A DNA stretch of 64,000 bases from Acephala macrosclerotiorum (Eukaryota > Ascomycota > Leotiomycetes > Helotiales > Mollisiaceae), in NCBI GenBank assembly GCA_014904845.1, contig MU119246.1, forward strand, positions 62,001 to 126,000, read 5' to 3'. Position numbers and translations under genes: made by a program. This document shows, in pieces, positions 33,409-45,600 of this stretch. Position 1 is the stretch's first letter; each line of letters starts with the position of its first letter. Under the pieces are notes generated by a model that was not told the origin of the DNA, ran no database searches, and saw nothing but the letters and a program-made list of their open reading frames with translations.

Positions 33409-35037
33409 ATGCCTACCCGTGCGGCTACGAAGCGCGCAGCAGCAGCAGCAAAGAAGGCCGCACAAAGCCTCTCTTCGCCACCTGTTACACCAGTCCATGG
33501 TAAGTCGCTCTCCCAAGCGTTGACATTACCATGCCGATATCGCCTGTCCAATTCCCTAACATCCATTCATTTATACTCCTCACGCCACGTTAGCCCCTTA
33601 TTTGGTGAGAATCTTACTGACTGTGACGACAAAGACGTCGCCTCGCCCGATATCGGCATCAATGCAATTGCAGTAACCCAACATGTCAAGACCACTCAGG
33701 CCCGCACACTAAGCCCATCTGAACCAGCCACCGCGAAGAGAAAGCGAGTAACAAAGAGCAAGAAAGCTCCTCAATCAATGAAAGTTGATTGGGATGTCCT
33801 TCCGCACGGACTGGGTAAGAAGGGCGACCTTGAGCATGGTTTCGACGCCGATGAGGCTCTGAAGGACGTCAAGCCAAAGTTAGGACGAAAGCGAAAGGCC
33901 TTCAATGTTAGAATCAGCGATGGCAACTTTAAGGAGGAGAATGTCCAGGATCTAGCACCGGCAAAGAAGCGGGCACGCAAGCAAACACCTGTCGAGAAGG
34001 CACCTAAAAAGAAGAAGCATCCATATGGATTGACTCCTGGTGTCTCTCCATTCCCAGACCTTGCAAAACCTACTCTCGAAGACTGTGAGGAAGTTAATCG
34101 ACTCCTTTCTAAGTTACATGGAGAGGTTAAGGCTCCTGATGTTATTCCTCCACCATCCATGGAAATCACAGGCTGCGGTGAAGTTCCAGATCTTCTTGAC
34201 GCTCTTCTCAGAACCTTGCTCAGTGCATCCACCACAAGCAAGAACTCCAACATGGCTCTTCAGGGACTGAAGGACACATTCGGACTCCGTACCTCAGGTG
34301 TTGGCAAGGGAAGCATCAATTGGGAGGCTGTGCGCGAAACCGACTTGGACAAGGTTATTGATGCGATCAAGAGCGGCGGACTGGCTAAGAGCAAAGGCAA
34401 TAACATCAAGAAGATTCTTGATGCGGTCTACCAAAACAACCTCAACCGTTTCAATGCTCTCAAGCAGGAGAAGGAAACCGGAGAGCCGGCCCAAGTTCTA
34501 GGTGCCAAGCACGAAACCCAAGAGCAAAAGGATAGGGAGCTTGCTGAATTCGAGGGTGCCATGCTATCAATGGACTACCTCTTTGAGCTGACTACGGATG
34601 AAGTTATGGAGGAATTGTTAAAGCTTCCGGGCATCGGAGTCAAGACTTCATCCTGCGTTATCCTGTTCTGCATGAAGCGTCCCAGTTTCGCCGTTGACAC
34701 CCACGTCTGGCGTCACTGCAAGTGGCTTGGATGGGTGCCAGAAAACGCAAATAGAGACAAGACTTTCAGCCACCTCGAAGTCCGTATCCCAGACGAATTG
34801 AAGTACGCCCTCCACCAACTCTTCATTCAGCATGGCAAGAAATGCCCTCGCTGCAAGGCCAATACTGGACCTAGTTCTGAAAGCTGGGAGGATTGTGAGT
34901 GTCCAATTGAGCATCTGGTCAAGCGTACTGGAAAGACGAAGGAGAAGAGTGGCAAGAAGGGGGCAAAGGGTGGTTATGAAGTTGAGGATGAGGACAACGA
35001 GGAAACCGAGGCAGCTGAGGATTTCGAGGATGAATGA
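33409..35037 (+). CDS. HhH-GPD base-excision DNA glycosylase (endonuclease III-like)
   Basis: The frame is open from 33409 to 35037, but an intron at 33500-33634 (GTAAGT donor, ACTGAC branch, AAAG acceptor, 135 nt) very likely lies inside it. Spliced length is 497 aa. The N-terminal half is basic and disordered with several NLS-like runs (KRKRVTKSKK, KKRARKQ, PKKKKHP). The C-terminal half holds the helix-hairpin-helix LLKLPGIGVKTSSCV (~361, with the Lys of lyase-type enzymes) and FAVDTHVWRHCKWLG with the catalytic Asp (~384). A Cys cluster CPRC-x12-CEC follows near the C-terminus; it is not the C-x6-C-x2-C-x5-C of endonuclease III. A nuclear repair role is expected. The damaged or modified base is not predictable. 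Confidence 0.88.
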   Translation: MPTRAATKRAAAAAKKAAQSLSSPPVTPVHGKSLSQALTLPCRYRLSNSLTSIHLYSSRHVSPLFGENLTDCDDKDVASPDIGINAIAVTQHVKTTQARTLSPSEPATAKRKRVTKSKKAPQSMKVDWDVLPHGLGKKGDLEHGFDADEALKDVKPKLGRKRKAFNVRISDGNFKEENVQDLAPAKKRARKQTPVEKAPKKKKHPYGLTPGVSPFPDLAKPTLEDCEEVNRLLSKLHGEVKAPDVIPPPSMEITGCGEVPDLLDALLRTLLSASTTSKNSNMALQGLKDTFGLRTSGVGKGSINWEAVRETDLDKVIDAIKSGGLAKSKGNNIKKILDAVYQNNLNRFNALKQEKETGEPAQVLGAKHETQEQKDRELAEFEGAMLSMDYLFELTTDEVMEELLKLPGIGVKTSSCVILFCMKRPSFAVDTHVWRHCKWLGWVPENANRDKTFSHLEVRIPDELKYALHQLFIQHGKKCPRCKANTGPSSESWEDCECPIEHLVKRTGKTKEKSGKKGAKGGYEVEDEDNEETEAAEDFEDE

Positions 35038-35786
35038 GGAGCGCACAGTACAGATGATGAGTGATATGATCGATGTATGACTGACATTTAGCGAGCGTTG
35101 CATTCGCTGGAGCACGGTGTCTATATGGGATGGAGCGTTGTATGATACCAGGAGGGACGATCTGCATTGCATGGCTTTCTAAAAGCGTGATTTCTAGTTA
35201 TGGACATTAGCATGGCATATTTTAGCAAACTTGCGATTAGCAAATATAAACGTTCGCATCAAACCCACTGTTCTCGCCTTTATGATACACCTCTCAGATG
35301 TCTGGTATTTTCTCATGCATAATTTCCAGGGGAAATAGTTGGCTGAGGTGACAGGTATTGATGAATGTGACACCTGCTTTCTCAGTTCCTGTCCTGTAAT
35401 TTCTAACATCTTGAGGTTAGTATAATATTACTACTAACCAAAGAATACATAAAACCCCCGCCCCTTTTCGGCTCGGCTTCCTCAGCCCGAAGGGCCGGGT
35501 GAACTCAGGCTGGATGGAACTTGACGCTAGCAGGGGTTCGCCTTCCCCAGAATCTCAAAATTCGTCAACGCGTGAAAGCCACGACTCTCCAGTGACACCT
35601 TGTACGGAGCACCCCTTGTTTTGCTTGCCTTGTGGCGATTGTCGAGCATACAAGACATGCAGTTTCTGCGGTAGAATCTTCGATACTCTCTTTGAAGAAA
35701 TCGCAAGCTAGGAACGCTTCGCAGTCGGTCAGTCGAACGAAGCTCTGGGAAAGCAGCTGGTTGAAGGTGGCAGATCGACGGGCACG
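35038..35786. other. Intergenic, no gene seen
   Basis: About 750 bp between two plus-strand genes. Short frames only. It probably carries the ALDH promoter; a C-rich stretch lies at about 35455-35470. Confidence 0.4.
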
Positions 35787-37718
35787 ATGAATAACTCAAT
35801 GGAGGCTCGTATGTTCCACTTCGAGGGTTGGGAGCCAAATGAAATGTGAGTAATTAGAAGCAGAGGAGAGTAATGCAGCATGCTAATGTTCATTAGCTAC
35901 TGGTTCTTGACCCAAGTTGCGATTGGGGGGACTCTGTTTGTATTGGCATTCATGTACTATGCGGTTCAATTCTTTGAAAGCTTGGAGAACGAGACGATTA
36001 AGAAATTCGATTTGGGCACATTGAACGCTCCAGAAGACGTAAAAATCCTGGAGAACCCTTCGATCAAGGTACAGACTTCTCCACAAGACATCGTACGACA
36101 TTGAAACTGACTTTCGCAGGCATCTGGCTCGACAGCTATACAGTGCTATGCTCCTGCTACAGGACAATTCCTAGGCTTTGTTAACCCCGCTACGCCAGAA
36201 GGCATCGATCGGACAATCGAGAAGGCTCGAGTCGCACAGGAGGCGTGGGAGTATACAACATTCAAGCAACGCAGACAAGTCCTTCGGTGCATGCAAGCAT
36301 ATATAATGGATAACCAGGAAGACCTCTGCCGAATTGCATGTTTGGATTCGGGGAAGACTATGGTTGATGCAACACTAGGCGAGATTCTCGTCACGGTCGA
36401 GAAACTCAAATGGACGATTCAGCATGGAGAGAAGGCTTTACAAAATTCCACACGACCAACAAACCTCCTCATGATGTACAAGAAGAATACAGTCATGTAT
36501 GAGCCCTTAGGCGTGGTTGCGGCCCTGGTCTCTTGGAACTATCCTCTTCACAATATCCTCGGCCCTATCATCTCTGCTATTTTTGCCGGGAATGGAATCG
36601 TCGTAAAAGCTTCAGAAAACACTGCATGGAGTGCCGTCCATTTCGCCAACATTGCTAGAGGAGCGTTGAAGGTATGTGGGCATGATGCCAACCTCGTCCA
36701 GGTCATCTGTACTTGGCCTCAGACCGCTGGGCATCTGACCTCTCACCCTGGGATCTCGCACATCACATTCATTGGTAGTCAGCCCGTGGCAAAGCTTGTT
36801 GCGGCATCCGCTGCACAGTCTCTGACACCTGTGCTAGCTGAATTGGGAGGCAAGGATGCAGCTATTGTCCTCGACAGCGCGAAAGGGGACCTTCCCCGCA
36901 TCATCGAGATCCTTCTCCGTGGCACTTTCCAAGCCGCGGGTCAGAACTGTATTGGTATTGAACGAATCATTGCGACTCCCTACGTTTATGACGATATTGT
37001 CAAGGCTCTCGAACCCCGAGTCAAGACTATCCGTGTTGGCTCTATTCTCGATTCCGAGGATGGCAAAATCGACATGGGAGCCATGATCTCGGACACATCA
37101 TTCGACAGGCTCGAGAAGCTCGTTGAAGCAGCAGTAAAGGACGGAGCAAAGCTTCTAGCTGGTGGTCACAGATATAACCACCCAGTGCACCACTCAGGAC
37201 ATTACTTCCAACCAACTTTGCTCGTGGACGTCACTCCAGAAATGGCCATTGCCAATGAAGAATGCTTCGGACCCATCTGTGTAGTCATGAAAGCCAAGAA
37301 CGCAGAAGAAGCTACCGATTTCGCCAACAAGCCAGACTTTGGTCTCGGAGCATCCGTGTTTGGCGTAACCGGTGCTCAAATGGATGCTGTGGTCGGTCAT
37401 CTCAAGACCGGAATGGTAGCCGTCAACGACTTTGCTGCATATTACGCTGTACAACTGCCATTTGGTGGTAATCGCGGAAGTGGCTACGGCCGATTCGCAG
37501 GAGAAGAAGGATTAAGAGGATTGTGCAATATCAAGGCTGTTTGTGAGGATAGATGGGGCTGGTTGGGTGTCAGTACAGCGATTCCGAAGCAGATCCGATA
37601 CCCGATTCCGGATACGAAGAAGGGATATGAGTTTACAAGGGCCGTGGTGGAGATTGGGTATTCGGTGTCGTGGAAGAATATGGTTGGTGGTGTTAGGAGG
37701 ATAATCAAGAATTCGTGA
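35787..37718 (+). CDS. MSC7: MSC7-like membrane-anchored aldehyde dehydrogenase
   Basis: Exons 35787-35845, 35897-36068 and 36120-37718 join in phase to 609 aa. The N-terminus carries a membrane helix (YWFLTQVAIGGTLFVLAF) not found in soluble ALDHs but typical of the Msc7 group. The ALDH core follows: GVVAALVSWNYPLHN, KASENTAWSA, ITFIGSQPVAK, the Glu motif LAELGGKDAAIV (~317), and the catalytic Cys in QAAGQNCIGIER (~353). Late motifs are EECFGPICVV and PFGGNRGSGYGRFAGEEG. The protein is complete and should oxidise an aldehyde with NAD(P)+ at the ER membrane. Yeast Msc7 was found in a screen on meiotic recombination, and its substrate is unknown to me. Confidence 0.93.
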
Positions 37719-38515
37719 AAGAAAGCAGTTGTATGTATGATTAATTGGAAGTTTGCTGTATACCATAATGAAACTATTGCAATCATGATCCTGCTAGCTT
37801 CGAAATCTGCCTGTGAAGCTGCCTATTTTGGATATGGCCTTCACGTGAATGTCATTGAAATTGCTCCACTCTAATAAAAAACCGAAATTTCGGGTCTCGA
37901 GGACTTATCCTCGTACATATAACTTCGTTGTATTGCTCTTGCCAATTCTTTGGCTGAGTGGTCGAAGTCAATTCTCTGTTGGGGTTTCAGCAGTGGTTGC
38001 TTAGGATGACTCCTTTGAAGGAGCAGGTCTATCCTCATGAGTCACACCAGAGGCGTTCTTGCCTGCGCACGTTGCTGTCGTTTTCGAGCTTTGCGAAGTT
38101 CGGAGTCATTTCATGGTGGTGGTGGTGGTGTTGCGTCTACTTCGAATTTTTGAGATCTTTCTTGACGTCATGTATTATCAAGCATTATTGTAAGGGAAGA
38201 CATCTTCATCTTCACTTCCGATTCTAGCGAACGCCTTGTCGCCCGAGCCAAGCTTTTAATTGGAGGGTTGTAAAGTTTTGGATATTTGCATTTATTTCAT
38301 GATTGTTTCAGTCACTTTGATTTGTAGTGTTGATATTCAGTGCTTCGTAGTTCATGTCTTGGTCATTATCGTTTCCTGTATACAATCGCAATGTCAAAGC
38401 CACATGACTTCTTATGATCAACCATCTCAAGCATCCAATCCTCCCGTCAACCCTTTCAAGGTGGTGCTCCACGAGTCGCGAAAGGCCCGGAACAGGTATC
38501 CAGCACACTTTATCC
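37719..38515. other. Tail-to-tail intergenic region
   Basis: About 800 bp. It contains a 12-bp perfect palindrome CCGAAATTTCGG at 37882-37893 followed by a short inverted repeat (GAGGA/TCCTC, 37899-37912), and a (GGT)n run at about 38114. A tRNA-like A box near 37951 has no matching B box. Confidence 0.4.
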
Positions 38516-39236
38516 TCACCGGCGCTCGGTTCCATACGCATTCACTTGATTCTGCTCAAGACTTGGAAAAGCAACCTCAATTCCAACCATTGCCTCCCTC
38601 ACATCTCTGCGCGGCATATATTTCCGATTAAGACTCACAGCCTGCATATAAGTTGGTAGCATCTCCAATCTCTCATCCATCTCAGCCCAATGTCCCACAA
38701 ATTTCAAATCATGGGTGGTGCTTGAGTACAGATCCCCAGGTCGGGAATAGCTTGCCCAGTCTTCGGCTTCATCGAAGTGAGTGGGTATGGTCGAGCTCAA
38801 GCTTGTCGTGTCGTAACTTGGGGTGAGGATCGTGGACTCATCGCCGATGTAGTCATGCTCGTGGTCTTGGTCGAAGTCGACATCAGCATTTTTGTCGTCG
38901 GTCAAGCCATTCATTACATCAAGTGAGATGTGGTGAAATGGGGTGTATGCATCTAGCGTTTGGTCAGTCTATGTAGAATAAATTGTTGAGGTCCTGATGT
39001 GGGGACATACGAGGCACACAGCGCATACTCTTCCTGCGAGGTGGTACCTTCCTTCCGCAGGTGAGTACACACTTGAATTCTTGGATTGGAGGCTTCGTTT
39101 CTCGATTGCGGTTGTCGCTGTGGTTCTTAGTCTTGCCCTTAGGTGTCGACTTGGCTTTCGATCGTTCCTTCATTGCAGTACCACTGCCATCTCCTCTATC
39201 CCCTCGCAAGCTGCCACCTTTCCTCGAAGAAGTCAT
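38516..39236 (-). CDS. Two-exon gene of unknown function
   Basis: Exons 39236-39011 and 38952-38516 (GTATGT donor, CGCTAG acceptor, phase 1) join to 220 aa. The N-terminal ~65 residues are very basic and Gly/Ser/Lys-rich (KERSKAKSTPKGKTKNHSDN). A short segment with three cysteines follows (FKCVLTCGRKVPPRRKSMRC). Exon 2 is acidic at first (NADVDFDQDHEHDYIGDES) and then reads FVGHWAEMDERLEMLPTYM. No family recognised. The clean phase-consistent splice across two otherwise open frames is the main evidence that it is real. It could be a nucleic-acid-associated protein given the basic arm, but that is a guess. It shares a divergent promoter with the multi-zinc-finger gene at 39910. Confidence 0.6.
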
Positions 39237-39909
39237 ACTACAGATGAAATAAGTTGAATGCGCAAGAGCTGTCCGTACTTGTTGTTCAAGGAGTCAATTC
39301 GAGCTTGAATCGAGCACTGCCATCATGGCAGTACGCCCTTCTTTTTGTACTTAGTTCGAACATGGCAGCAGAGAGCGGTTCTCCTATGTAAATCATGCGG
39401 TCTTCGAATACGCAAAGGTGTCGACGGCGGTCATGTAAGGATGGCTGGCGAGCATGTTTTCTGTACTGAAATGCAGCTGGCGGTCCGGTTGTTTTGGGTT
39501 TAGTTTCATGCAGCTTAAGGGGTGTGGGCAGTGAGCAGGGGATGTTGACCGAGCTGCCTGGTTCCGAATCGAGCAAGACCGCACGCCAGCGGCTGAAGAG
39601 GGAGGAACTTGTTATCATTTTCAAGGGCGGAACTAGCAACCTAGTCCCGAAGACGACGACCGCCCAGGAAGAACCAAATATTCGGGAATATGAGGCTGAC
39701 GAATGTTCGACCGCTGAATATCTCTCAAAACATGTCCGTCTTTCCTGATTACCGACTGGAAGCATGGACCACTCAGGTGTCGGTCATGTATGATTTTACT
39801 TGAGCTACTGTCTGTTTGAGTCGGTCTTTTGAGCTCAGCCTGGCCGGCATACTGAAAAGCCATCACTTTAGTCACCTGTATCCAATATTCTGTTCATTCG
39901 TTCGCAATC
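39237..39909. promoter_or_regulatory. Divergent intergenic region
   Basis: About 670 bp between divergent starts. A minus-strand frame at 39765-39286 has no domain or splice support and is left out. Confidence 0.35.
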
Positions 39910-42900
39910 ATGTCGCTCTCCGGGAATCTGAACGGAATCGGTAGGTGGCCAAGAATATTCATGAGCTTGCAAGGATTAACATAGATACTTAGACATGAAC
40001 AATGCAGTCAACCTTGAGTTGTTCTCACAGATCCTTCTTTTCAAGAACGATCTGAATAGAGCTGAATTGGTTTTCATGCAACGATCGAATGCTGAACAGA
40101 GAAATCTGCAGACGATTGCTCATAGCCAAGCGTTGGTGTATGAGTGAGTGAAGATTCTATTATACATATGCTACAATCCTTTTCCCCGAGGACGCAACGA
40201 TACTCCAACCAGCTCCTGAAGCGTTCTACAATGAGCAAGAGCTGACTCCCCTGTTTTCAGGTACTCGGCTGCAAAGAAAATGGTAAGAATCAGTCGACCA
40301 GAAGCCGAATGCCCATCCGACGTTCCAACCTCCACAACATCGGGTTCCGGTCACCTGGAGTCAATCTCCACGGCTGATAATACTTATCTTGGGCTCGAAG
40401 GCCAAGACGATAATGCTGCTCAGACCTTTGGTGCTCAATTACATTCAGAGGAGATGCCTGGATCTGGCATGTACAGCGTAAATTCTGCCATTGGTTTTCA
40501 GGATGTTGTATACGATACCAGAATTTTTGATGTTTCAGCTACCGTCAGTGAGGATATGGTGATTCCGGATTTGTCTGATCCAGGAACCGCTAATGAAACG
40601 TCAACTCCAGACGAGGAGCCTCCTTCCAAGATGGGTCCAGCAATAGTACAGAATACGGCATCAAGTCAAGGTTCTAACCCATTTTGGGGTGGGGCCGATT
40701 CTATTTACTACTACCAGAGCAGCAACACATGCGGGTGCAATTTCGAACCCTGCGTTTGTCCTACGCAATACCCTCTGGGCCTCCTATCTGAAATCAACTG
40801 TCCCCATACACTTTGGGGTGCTTTATTCCCTGGTGCGTGTGTACTCTGCTTCCCGACACGTGTTCAAAATGTCCTCGGGGCTTGGTAAGTGGAGGTTTTT
40901 GTCGCAAGTCGCAAGTAGCAATGCTAAGGACAATAGGAATGAACCAGAAGACATTTCAACGACCAGAGACACAACGCGGCAGCAACTTACACATGACAGC
41001 AAGGAATCCGAATACACCCCAGAAGTCGCCTTGTTTCCACGTGCCATTGAAGCTGGGCCTTACCGGTGTGACCTATGTTCAAGGAGTTATTTCAGGGCAG
41101 AGCATATAACACGGCACAGAAAAACAGATCACGTCGGCTCGAGGAAAAAATATTTCTGCTATAACTGCCCAACGGCATATGACAGCAATATAGCTTTGAG
41201 TATTCATAAGATGTCTTGCAAATCCAACGAAGGATCTGGAGGTGGAAGCCCTCAAAATATGAGAGGAGGTGTTGACAGCAGAGGAGGAAGTGTACACAGT
41301 GGCGGTAGCACGGGATATGGTGAATTTGTGTTCGACACGAGATCTGCCCATTCAGGAAGCCAAGCATCAGTCTGTTCAGCGAACTCTGTGGGTTCTGGTC
41401 GACGTGGACCATTAAGCCGTCTGGCACGAGCAGGAATGAATGCGGTAAAGGAGGTCGGTGCTTGTTGGAGGTGCAAATTTTTGAAGAAATCAGTGAGTAG
41501 GCCCCGATAGCCAAATCGTGAGAATGATCGTGCTAAAGTTGATGAGTGTGATACTTATAGTCCATGTGCCATGTGCCCAAAGGACAGTAAGTCCAAGTGG
41601 GAAAATGTCGGTTGCAAACGCGGCAACTTCCATCCTCCAAGCTTCAGACTCTGCCGACGCCCTTTTGCAAAGCTATCTGAAAATCAACTCGAAGTCCAAG
41701 TCATTGACACCAAAATATCGTCGTTGAAACTTGGAAGCAGAATCGACCCACGAACGCAGAAGGATAGTGCAGATGCTAATCTAGATGCTAGTCCAGCATT
41801 ACCGGTCCAAGATCAGTTTGGCGAAGTTCATATTCGGCAACAATTTTACCAGTACTTAGATTCTACCATTGCCGAACGCTCACCTGCTGCTTCAGCTCAG
41901 TTACTTCCGCTTGAGCAGTGTGCGCTCGCTATTTTATGGAATTTTATAGAATGTCCCATGGCACGTCAGATTCTCAACGATGGGGGCTCTCTCGATGACC
42001 TAACAAGACTATTACCATTCGCAATAGCCTATCAAGCTGAGCTACAGGAGGTATGTAGTGATTGTGACTGCCCAAGGCCTTGCTGACCGTGGCTTAGGAC
42101 CAATTAATTGCGCAATCCTTGATATGCTTGAGGACCTGTGCAGAAGCCCTTCGTGTTAAGGCTGCCGGGCTTCTCGGTACATGCTGGCATAGCAGTTGCG
42201 GATCGCAGAACTGCAAGATTGAGTGCGTAGCGAACCTAAGTATGCATCTAGGACTATACACCCAAGAGCTTTCCCGAGTCTTCTTCAAGAAGGAGAACGT
42301 GCACCATCGCGGTCCTTGGTTCCTCTCCACATTCTACAGCTTTTGCATTCAAAGCTATGTGAGGAGAGTTTTAGTTGAGTTGACTAAAGACGCGGAAAAG
42401 AAAGGAGGTCCAGATCCTGGTTTCGATGCCTGTATTGCTTACGAAGAAGCTATATGGCAAATTGGGCGACGAGACAAAGCGACCGATGACGCTCCCATAT
42501 TACTAGATGCCACGTACCCCCTCTTCTGTGATGGCCTTGAATACGAATATCCGGTTAAGCATAAGACTTTCTTCGGAATGGCAGCTGAAAAGTGGAAGGG
42601 CCTCTCGCCTGTCAAGAGGGAATCGTCTTTGAGACAAGCACTCCTAGTGAGCGTGGAATACCTCAGGGTTAAGCTAATCCCATACACTCAGGCTCAAAAT
42701 CCTCTAAAGTGCTCACAATCGGTTTTTGGCCCCATGCTCAAAAGGTCGCGGCTTTCTCCTGATATGATTGCGGATCTTATTCCAAAAGTTCCGGCGGTCG
42801 CGAAAGAGGCTGAACCTGATCAATATCTTTACTTTCCAGTCCGGCTTTTCATTGCCTTGAATTCTGGAACGCTGGATCCGCTCTGCGGGTTATTTGACAG

Positions 42901-43543
42901 GAATTCGGAGTTCGGCGCACTGCGAGTCCATATTGAGGCAGCTCGCAGAGCTGTGGCACAACCTTCTTGGGACGCTCAGGGCATCCGGACTTCCAGTGAT
43001 TATCTCAAGGCTCTCTTCCAAGATGATGGCAGGAATCTTGATCAACATCTGCTTGTGGGAGAACAGATGCATGACGAAGAATCGATGCCACAACCATGCG
43101 ACGCAAATCGGGAAGGGAGATGCTCAGTATGCATGAATCATGTCCATACAAACGAGGATATTACTTTCCTTCCATGCCTTCACTGGTTTCATGAGAGTTG
43201 CGTTGTTGCCTGGCTTCAGGAGATCAATACATGCCCAAGTTGCAGAACCGTTATTTACCAGGAACCGGGGAGTTCAAGTACAAAGAGAAAGCGATCGCCA
43301 ACACTCACGTCACAACAGGATGAAGCTTTCTCACGGCCTCTCACAGTTGATGATAGCACTCCTGGGCCCAGAATGCTCTCGTCTAATTCATCTGGAACCC
43401 CGCCAAGTCGGCCCAGGCTACAGTGTTGGGAGCACGGCTGCAATGGCCGCATGTTCTCTACATTCAGTAATCTATTCCGTCACAAACGAGAAATGTCTAG
43501 AGCACCGAAAGAGGAAATGCCTTCTCTTCATAGAAACGCATGA
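39910..43543 (+). CDS. Multi-zinc-finger protein: C2H2 + Zn2Cys6-like + RING-H2 (copy 1)
   Basis: Six exons join in phase: 39910-39940, 39993-40143, 40261-40884, 40937-41492, 41547-42050 and 42098-43543, giving 1103 aa. After an acidic N-terminal third come two zinc fingers: [19 protein letters not shown] (C2H2, ~312) and [12 protein letters not shown]...HKMSC (CCHC, ~342). [17 protein letters not shown] lead then introduces [20 protein letters not shown]...GCKRG (~443-474), spaced C-x2-C-x6-C-x5-C-x2-C-x12-C like a Zn2Cys6 cluster. A helical region of about 430 aa follows. A complete RING-H2 at 43121-43243 ([17 protein letters not shown]) lies near the C-terminus. This suggests a nuclear regulator with ubiquitin-ligase potential; function is inference. 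A diverged paralog lies at 48546. Confidence 0.85.
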
Positions 43544-43698
43544 ATTGACGTCTGAGTCTATTTTACGCTGTGAATTTACAATTGAGACCCCTGGGCCGCA
43601 GCTTCTTGGAAAGCTCTTCGGATCTGGCCTTTTATACTTCACTACATACGAACTAAGGACTGGATTCAAGCTCTTGCGCGCCCCCACCGTCGATCTTT

Positions 43699-45600
43699 TT
43701 AAGATCTCTTATGAACAAACACTGGCAACTCCTGCACCTTGTAGTGGAAACCTTCTCGGATCTCAGAGCCATCATCTTGGAAGACTTGGCGGTACTCGAA
43801 TCTCCTGAACAGCGTTGCAACCGTCTTCTTCAATTCCATGAAAGCAACCTGACGTTTCTGTCTTAGTACTTTCTAAGCATAAAGTCAAGGGGGCTTACAT
43901 TTCTGCCAATACAAGCTCTAGGCCCATAGCTGAATCCCAAAAACACCTTCTCGAGCTCTACTTTCTTTTCTCCCTCCCACCTCTCCGGCACGAAGTCCAA
44001 TGCATTACTTCCCCAAACTCGAGGATCTCGATGAGTCGTATATGTAGGGGTGCTCAGCACGGTCCCTTCTTCAAAGAACTCCCCACAGACTTTCATTCCT
44101 CCTTTCGACACGACTCGTGGAAGGCCAACGGAAACAGTGGTTCGAAGACGGAGAGTCTCGTGTATGACTCCATTCACGTATGGTAAGTCCTTACACTCCG
44201 CCCACTCTGCTACCCAATCAGCAGGCAAAGGCGATGGGAAAGCTGTGTTCAGTTCCTCTTGGAGTTTCGCAAGTTTGGCAGGATGGAGCATCATCATGTC
44301 GATCAGATGCGTGATTGTGTTTCCCGTCGTGTCACTACCGGCAATCAGCTGAGTCAGAGCTTCGGCTTTGATCTCATTGTCTGGAAGGGGTAATCCAGTA
44401 TCTGGATCCGAAGCTGCGAAGAGGTAGTGAAGGATATCTTTGCGGCCTTGCTCTGCTCCTTCTGCTTTCCGCTTGTCGACGGCTGCGATTCCAATTTTGC
44501 CAAGGGCTGCAGCAGCTTTGGAGCCGGTGCTAAAGAATGGGTCGAAGAAGAAGTATGGTGTCCATGCTGAGAAAAGTCATGAGCAGGGAGACCTTGAGAG
44601 AATGGATTGGTGTTTTACTTTTGATCCAAGGCATTTGACCTACAGTCGCGCACCATTCTCCGCGGTCACGGAGTTTTACGATGAATCCTACTTTATCATA
44701 GCCAGCTGCCATGAAGCCAAAGGGACTTCCAAATGCCTATTCCTTATCAGCCACATTCCCCAAGATCACCTTCCAGTCGCCACTCACAAGATCACCAATA
44801 ATATCAAAAGCCAAAAACGCAGACCATTTCGCTGCATCGAATGCCGCCTCTCCTTTCTTTTGCCTCTTTGCAATCTCTCGGTCAGTCTTTCCCAACTCAA
44901 CATACACACCTGCTTTTCCATGGTCAATCAGTTGCTCCATTTGATTGCCATATACCGTCAATGCTTTGGTGATATAGGACTCGAAGCCGAGCATAGACTT
45001 CGGGCTGAACATATGAGAAACGATCTTGCGTTTTCGGCTATGCTTCACTCTATCACGGGTTGTGAAGATGTTATCCTGAATATTATCGAATGCATAATAG
45101 AAATCTGATTTTAAGAAACCATTTCCGTGGCCCATTACGTCCTTTCATTGCTGTTAGCGAATATCGATGAGGAGGAGGAAGAGATAATACTCTGATGCTG
45201 TTTGGATGTGCGATGCTGATATGGTTTGGAGCTACGCGGACGAAGTCTCCATATTTCTGATGTTGCTCATGAATTGTGAGCGAGATTCGATGTTTCCTGT
45301 TGATAATAAGCTGCCAAACTTGGGATATTCGATCAGGACAATGCTTCCAATGGGCATACCTTGCTTGCAGCAGCATCCAGAAGTCAGAGAACTTCCCCAC
45401 CACCGGTCCCGGAAAGCGATTGAGCCCATTGACGTTCTGGAAATATGGATGAAGCCAGAATGACTACAACTTTGTGATTAGAAACGCCAAAACATCTCCG
45501 AAAAGAGTTGACTAACAGCAGAGAATAAGAGCAGGATGGCGCCCCATCCCCATAATGGGATACCAGGTGCCGCGTTGGAGACAATCTCAAGGACACTCAT
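43699..45600 (-). CDS. Cytochrome P450 monooxygenase
   Basis: Seven exons join in phase: 45600-45517, 45463-45360, 45296-45191, 45141-44788, 44736-44619, 44566-43899 and 43848-43699, giving 527 aa. An N-terminal membrane anchor (WGWGAILLLFSA) leads to RFPGPVV. Then come HQKYGDFVRVAPNHISI, KRKIVSHMFSPKSML, the I-helix AGSDTTGNT, the K-helix ETLRLR, FVPERWEG, and the heme loop FSYGPRACIGRN with the Cys at ~474. It is an intact microsomal class II P450, similar to fungal enzymes of secondary metabolism or detoxification; the substrate is unknown. It is divergent from the FAD monooxygenase at 46080 and ends 155 bp from copy 1 of the zinc-finger gene, tail to tail. Confidence 0.93.

Noticed and set aside
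37945..38030. Possible tRNA-Ser/Leu start (TTTGGCTGAGTGGTCGAAG resembles an A box)
   Set aside because: No GGTTCGA-type B box follows at the right distance and no acceptor stem pairs.
39286..39765. 159-codon minus-strand frame
   Set aside because: No domain, no splice support, and overlapped by an equally open opposite frame.
44740..44787. In-frame TAG in the P450 (after NVADKE)
   Set aside because: It lies at the end of a normal GT-AG intron (44787-44737). Splicing restores GDLAFGSPFG, so it is not a lesion.
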